DNA from: CAWVWF01 sp963933885 | GTDB lineage: Bacteria; Bacteroidota; Bacteroidia; Flavobacteriales_C; GCA-002722245 | Assembly (NCBI GenBank): GCA_963933885.1 | Contig: CAWVWF010000066.1 | Coordinates: 1 to 16,050, forward strand | DNA: 16,050 nucleotides | Reading direction: 5' to 3' | Shown here: one piece after another, positions 11,864 to 16,050 of the stretch | Layout of the letters: every line of letters starts with the position of its first letter | Position numbering within the stretch: the stretch's first letter is position 1 | Position numbers and translations under genes: made by a program | The notes under the pieces: model-generated | What the model saw: the letters and a program-made list of their open reading frames with translations, nothing else | What the model was told of the DNA's origin: nothing | The model's database searches: none

Positions 11864-13168
11864 ATGATGACACAATTACGTAACAATATTTTTTTTTTAA
11901 TCTTACTCTGTTTGTCTGTACAATCGTTCGGTCAAAATCTAGATGGAGAATGGCTTTTAGATGAAATCGTACTGAATGATAAAGTATATTTTTCTAGAAC
12001 GAACAATGAGCTTTTTGGGATGATGGATTGGGAAAGGAATAAACATCAAAAATGGATAGAATCAAAGAAGAAATTTTTAAGTAATATTCAAATCGAATAT
12101 TATAAAATGGCTGAGCAACGTCTAGAAATTAAGGGAAATGCACTTCAGTATTTCTCAATGAATAGAGCAGGTGAAAACGGAGTAAAATATAAAATAGACC
12201 AAAAAAGCAATTCTTTATTAACGAAAAATGATAGTGTAATAAGTGTTTTTTCCATTACGAATGGAGCGTTAAAACTATCGTCTAATAATGATTCCTATTC
12301 TGTATATAAACGCAAAGAAGACAAGGAGGCATTTCACTTAAAAAATTCATTATATCAAAGAGTTGAAAAGCAGGGGTATAGACTGTCCAATGTGATTAAG
12401 ATTTTCGATGATAGGACATTAATTAATTTCAATTCGAAGTTATTAGATGATACTTTACTCACAGATATTGAAAAGACAAAAATTGCAGATTCACTATATT
12501 TTATAAAAACTAAATCACGTTTAATTAAACCGTTGCATAAAATAAAATTATCAAACGGGATATATGTTTGGAAGCATATACTACGTGATGATCAACGCCA
12601 TTTTCATGAAGAGATTAGATGGTTGGATTCGAGAAATGATTCGTTGTTTGTTCATATGAAGACGTTTTATTGGGAGAAAAAAATACAAGGAAATAGATTG
12701 GCTTACATAACAGATTCAACAAAATATTCAAATTATAAAGTAGATGTTTTTGTAAAAATTAATTCTTCAATTAAAGAAAAAGATGCTGATCATGAATTTA
12801 AAGTTCTAACCAAAAAAGACTTGATTGGGGAGTGGGAATTAAGCGATAAATATGGAGAGAAGAGTAAGTTTGAATTTCATAAGAACAATAGCGTGTTAAT
12901 GGAGTTTGGCGGTGAACATGTTGACTCGCTTAAAATACAAGGTAAGATCAAGAAACCCTTCAGTTATAAAGTAGATTCAATTTCACCTTTAACCAATATT
13001 TTGATTGGCCTGAAGCTTAATGAAATGGATTGGTTTGGATTTATGGGCATATCGATTGCCTTTACAGATATGGATAATGGTGAATTGGAAATAAAGTATA
13101 AAGGTGTTCCTCCAAACAGGATTAGAAAAGGGAGCAATTACTTCAAAATAAAACGAATCAAGAAGTAA
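11864..13168 (+). CDS. Secreted protein with two lipocalin-like segments
   Basis: This gene encodes 434 residues. The signal peptide MMTQLRNNIFFLILLCLSVQSFGQ has likely cleavage before the last Gln. Two segments begin with the lipocalin-like start L-x-GEW-x-L: LDGEWLLDEI right after the signal peptide, and LIGEWELSDKYGEKSKFEF near residue 318. Each continues into beta strands, and the C-terminus ends KIKRIKK. Lys, Asp and Asn are abundant. Two adjacent ATG codons (11864 and 11867) could start it; the first is listed. It follows the lipoprotein gene by six bases and is probably co-transcribed. Its stop lies only three bases from the stop of the opposing helicase gene, leaving no separate terminator. 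Function unknown; binding of a small hydrophobic ligand is only suggested by the fold guess. Confidence 0.72.
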   Translation: MMTQLRNNIFFLILLCLSVQSFGQNLDGEWLLDEIVLNDKVYFSRTNNELFGMMDWERNKHQKWIESKKKFLSNIQIEYYKMAEQRLEIKGNALQYFSMNRAGENGVKYKIDQKSNSLLTKNDSVISVFSITNGALKLSSNNDSYSVYKRKEDKEAFHLKNSLYQRVEKQGYRLSNVIKIFDDRTLINFNSKLLDDTLLTDIEKTKIADSLYFIKTKSRLIKPLHKIKLSNGIYVWKHILRDDQRHFHEEIRWLDSRNDSLFVHMKTFYWEKKIQGNRLAYITDSTKYSNYKVDVFVKINSSIKEKDADHEFKVLTKKDLIGEWELSDKYGEKSKFEFHKNNSVLMEFGGEHVDSLKIQGKIKKPFSYKVDSISPLTNILIGLKLNEMDWFGFMGISIAFTDMDNGELEIKYKGVPPNRIRKGSNYFKIKRIKK

Positions 13169-13171
13169 AAA

Positions 13172-15874
13172 TCACCTCCACTTACTAACCCGTTCAACCT
13201 GATTTGTAAAGGTTGCTGAAAGGGATTTCATTCTTGCTTTTAACAGCATTTTTCTACCAACTATATTTCTTGTGTATACCAGCTCACAAGATCCAACCAT
13301 TATTTTCCAGTTGGTGAAAAAAGATTTTGCGTAAACTTTCTTTCTTCCTAGTTGTTCAGGGACTGAATGGTAATCCTTTTGGTTTACAATCAAGGCCAGT
13401 TTACTCTTTAGGATGATTAAATATCTTGGGTTTTCGATAGGTGAAATGATCTCTTCAAGCGACTGGATGAAAAGGGATTTTTCGTAAGTTGATCCTCCTT
13501 GTATATGACAATATACGTCTCCAGAAATTTCAACTTTACAAACCACTTTTGCACCGGTGCTTTTAATAGAACCTTCATGAATTAGGGAAGCCAAAACAGT
13601 ATTTCCAATGTTTTGAATGTCCTTTGAGATGTCTCGGTACTTGATATATAATCTAGAAGACTTTAACATTTGTCTACCAAATATTACAATCCCAACTGCT
13701 CCAACACTATACATATAGTTTTGTACTTGATGCCAATCTTCCACACCATTATCTGCTAGGAATTCGAAAGCTTCAAACAAATACATAGAGATTCCAGTTC
13801 CTAATTGTGCCGTTAAATAGGCAATCGTTTTATTGAAATGCAGGCTTTTGGTTTTCATGTAATCCTCTTCCTCATGCTCTTTTTGGAAAGGGATTTTCAT
13901 TTCTTCAATCAAAGTTCTTCCACTCTTTAAAGCCGAATCCCACCGTTGTTTAAGTAGCGCTCTTTCAGAAGATTTTTTGAGCATTAAATTATTAAGGTGC
14001 TCAATGGAGTGTCTTCTTATTTTCTTGTCAAAAATCCGTAATCTATAAAGCCCATTTTCGATATATGGATCTTCATCTAGCGAAACACCAACGAAAGCTT
14101 TGAAACGTCTTTCTAAGAGCTTTAAATCACCTCCTCCATGTTTCTCATTTGTATCTATACAGACGAGGTGCCAGATGTTTCCAGTTTTATCTTCATCCCC
14201 TTTTTTTGCTCTAATTGCTCTTCCCCTCATTTGATTGGAAAGCACATAAGAACCAACATAACTTGCTAGAATTAACGAGTTAATTGAAGGGGCATCCCAA
14301 CCTTCTCCAAGGAGTGATTTTGTTCCAATTAGGACCTGAATTCCACCAGTTTCAAATAGCTCAGTTGTAATGGCTACGATATCTTGCTTCAAAGAAGATG
14401 ATGGTGAAATGATGCGGTAATTATCATCATGTGGATAGGTAGTTGTACTAACACTATCTACTTTATATCGGTTTGCAATGGATTCGAATTGTGGGAGTGC
14501 ATCTTGATGAATCACAACCAGACTTCCTGTTAAAATCCCTGTTCTTATATTTAGATCTGCTCTTCTAATTGTTTCAAAAATTGGTAGTACGCCAATCTTA
14601 ATCAAGTCAGAATTTTGCTCTTCTGCTTCGAGTACTTCCTTTCTTATGTAATCCGTAAGCACAACTTGTCTCAAGTTTTCACCTTGATCTTGATACTCAT
14701 GTTTTACAATTGAAACAATACTCTTTAGCTTACTCAAACTGGCTGATAAATACTTCCTAGTATTCTCTTCCGTGTTAAATGAGATGGTATGTTTTTTACT
14801 TAATCCAGCATGTTTTAACTTCTTGATCCAACTGTTTTGATGATCCGTAAGCTCTTCAAACTCCTCCACTTCATAGTAGAGATAGTGAGTAAGTATACTT
14901 GCAGCCCAATCAGGTGTGAATTCTGGAACAATCGATTTATTATCACCAATGATGTTGAGGTGTACTTTTGGAATGGTAAACCCAGATGCATTTAAATATA
15001 TTAATATACTAGAATATTCTTCTATGTTGGCGTAAATCCAATCTAAATGCTTCGATGGTTCTTTGAAATATTGCTTATCAGCGAAGAAATTAATAATGAT
15101 TTCATCTGATTTTAATTCATCGAAAACATGATGAACCTTATTTTTATATGTAGAGATTTTATCTTGTTCTATTGGTTCTGGAGCGGATATGTATACGAAA
15201 TCTTGGTGCGGGCAAAGGTCGCCTTCAACAACTAATTCGGGTACTGTAATTTCACTATCAATCGGTCCGTTAAGCGTTAAATATCGTTGCCATTCTTGAA
15301 AAGAAACATCATATGGAGGCGTTGCAGTTAACCCAACAATTGTAGGTTCCAACGCCGTTTTTATTTGCATCAGTGATTTCCACCAAGCATTTTTTAAATG
15401 GTGAGCTTCATCAACTACGATAGTACCAACCTTTACTTTTTTGAGGTTCTTAATTAGCTCAGCAACCTTTGTTGACTGTGCTTCTGTTTCTTCCTCGTCT
15501 TCTTCATCAGCATCCGTTGCAGCTTCTATTTCTCCTGTACATGCTGCATGAAGACCTTGGTAAGTAGAAACCGTTAAAAAACCTGGTTCTTTAATGCTTC
15601 TAGAAATCCAATCTGGTACTTCATCTTGTTGTAAGAATAATTCACAAAACCGTTGAATCCATTGGTTTCTTATTGCGATGGTAGGTGTTAAAATTAGAGT
15701 AGGTTTACCTAATCTTAAAGCGACTTCCAATCCTAGAATAGTTTTTCCAGAACCAGGAGGTGCGATAATATGGAGGTGATCATCATCAAGATGTTGTTCT
15801 AATTCAGCAAGAACTCTTTCTTGGTAAGATCTCCAATTGTACTTGAATTTTATATCAGCAGGAAATTCTTTCAA
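13172..15874 (-). CDS. SF2 DEAD/DEAH-type helicase with a large uncharacterised C-terminal domain
   Basis: This gene encodes 900 residues. The first RecA-like domain has APPGSGKT (38-45), DEAH (155-158) and TATPP (183-187). The second has GTKSLLGEGWDAPSIN (517-532, motif V) and QMRGRAIR (548-555, motif VI), so all core ATPase motifs are present. An acidic low-complexity insert (114-135) interrupts the first domain, and about 270 residues separate the two. After about 620 there is a C-terminal region that I cannot assign, with two fairly hydrophobic stretches (683-705 and 720-735). The start is TTG at 15874: the frame is closed by TGA a few codons upstream and no ATG is available. It begins one base after the stop of the upstream gene, implying translational coupling. 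COG1061-type helicases occur in repair and in anti-phage islands; which applies here is unknown. Confidence 0.87.
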   Translation of the reverse strand: MKEFPADIKFKYNWRSYQERVLAELEQHLDDDHLHIIAPPGSGKTILGLEVALRLGKPTLILTPTIAIRNQWIQRFCELFLQQDEVPDWISRSIKEPGFLTVSTYQGLHAACTGEIEAATDADEEDEEETEAQSTKVAELIKNLKKVKVGTIVVDEAHHLKNAWWKSLMQIKTALEPTIVGLTATPPYDVSFQEWQRYLTLNGPIDSEITVPELVVEGDLCPHQDFVYISAPEPIEQDKISTYKNKVHHVFDELKSDEIIINFFADKQYFKEPSKHLDWIYANIEEYSSILIYLNASGFTIPKVHLNIIGDNKSIVPEFTPDWAASILTHYLYYEVEEFEELTDHQNSWIKKLKHAGLSKKHTISFNTEENTRKYLSASLSKLKSIVSIVKHEYQDQGENLRQVVLTDYIRKEVLEAEEQNSDLIKIGVLPIFETIRRADLNIRTGILTGSLVVIHQDALPQFESIANRYKVDSVSTTTYPHDDNYRIISPSSSLKQDIVAITTELFETGGIQVLIGTKSLLGEGWDAPSINSLILASYVGSYVLSNQMRGRAIRAKKGDEDKTGNIWHLVCIDTNEKHGGGDLKLLERRFKAFVGVSLDEDPYIENGLYRLRIFDKKIRRHSIEHLNNLMLKKSSERALLKQRWDSALKSGRTLIEEMKIPFQKEHEEEDYMKTKSLHFNKTIAYLTAQLGTGISMYLFEAFEFLADNGVEDWHQVQNYMYSVGAVGIVIFGRQMLKSSRLYIKYRDISKDIQNIGNTVLASLIHEGSIKSTGAKVVCKVEISGDVYCHIQGGSTYEKSLFIQSLEEIISPIENPRYLIILKSKLALIVNQKDYHSVPEQLGRKKVYAKSFFTNWKIMVGSCELVYTRNIVGRKMLLKARMKSLSATFTNQVERVSKWR

Positions 15875-15875
15875 T

Positions 15876-16050
15876 CTATAAATTTCTGAAAAAGTTCAGT
15901 ATTGATTTTAAGATAGAAGGATTGTTATCTTTCTTTCCTTTGCTAGTCGCTTTTGATTTCGCCTTGAAATATGGATTGGCTGGTTTATAATCGTATTTAT
16001 TTAAAATAGCTTTTACTTGCGGTTTAACCTTCTTTCCAAGTTCTGGATTG
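15876..16050 (-). CDS. C-terminal end of a hypothetical protein (start outside window)
   Basis: An open frame enters from the window edge and ends with TAG at 15876-15878, giving 57 residues. It is strongly basic and Lys-rich (NPELGKKVKPQ, FKAKSKATSKGKKDNN) and finishes ILKSILNFFRNL, an amphipathic helix. Composition suggests nucleic-acid binding, but nothing is recognisable. Its stop is separated by one base from the TTG start of the helicase, so the two genes form one operon and probably act together. Confidence 0.7.
   Translation of the reverse strand, partial: NPELGKKVKPQVKAILNKYDYKPANPYFKAKSKATSKGKKDNNPSILKSILNFFRNL

Overview
The window looks like chromosomal DNA of a low-GC Bacteroidota, most likely a Flavobacteriia or Cytophagia relative. 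The signs are an LPVEL-type linker as found before type IX secretion (T9SS) sorting tails, several lipoproteins and secreted beta-rich proteins, a Bacteroidota-style WYL regulator, weak or absent Shine-Dalgarno sites, and tRNA genes without an encoded CCA. This assignment is inferred from sequence features only.

Layout. Positions 1-871 (minus) hold a secreted protein whose C-terminus lies outside the window. It is divergent from a lipoprotein gene (966-1475, plus) with a CH...HLxHGD...C motif, a Gly/Ser tail and a clear terminator. Positions 1529-2279 are a repeat field: short palindromes, a long inverted-repeat element, and two decaying copies of the 3' flank of a tRNA-Cys gene, one still carrying a tRNA-Cys-derived pseudogene with a UCA anticodon. 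Positions 2280-5523 (minus) are a tightly coupled pair: a membrane sensor (two PilJ domains, HAMP, GAF, coiled coil) followed by an outer-membrane barrel of alginate-export type, possibly for nitrate or other anion sensing and uptake.

Positions 5969-7354 (minus) are a dense array of 11 tRNA genes, in transcription order Leu(TAG), Leu(TAA), Pro(AGG), Ser(GCT), Ser(TGA), Pro(TGG), Asp(GTC), Gln(TTG), His(GTG), Arg(ACG), Cys(GCA). Several are atypical: both Leu-anticodon tRNAs have short, class I variable loops, and both Pro-anticodon tRNAs have odd D-arms. Between the tRNAs lie structured spacers closed by perfect terminal stems, plus the second copy of the long inverted-repeat element.

Positions 7934-10280 (plus) form a two-gene operon: a small tail-anchored protein with the chemoreceptor signalling tip, then a WYL-type regulator fused to a phytanoyl-CoA-dioxygenase-like Fe(II)/2-oxoglutarate domain. 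After an interspersed inverted repeat come a lipoprotein and a secreted lipocalin-like protein (10529-13168, plus). Facing them tail to tail is a 900-residue SF2 helicase (13172-15874, minus), which starts at TTG and sits one base after the stop of an upstream gene that runs off the window.

The most interesting parts are the non-canonical tRNA array with its structured spacers, the WYL-dioxygenase fusion with its chemoreceptor-like partner, and the related repeats on both sides of the sensor/porin operon.
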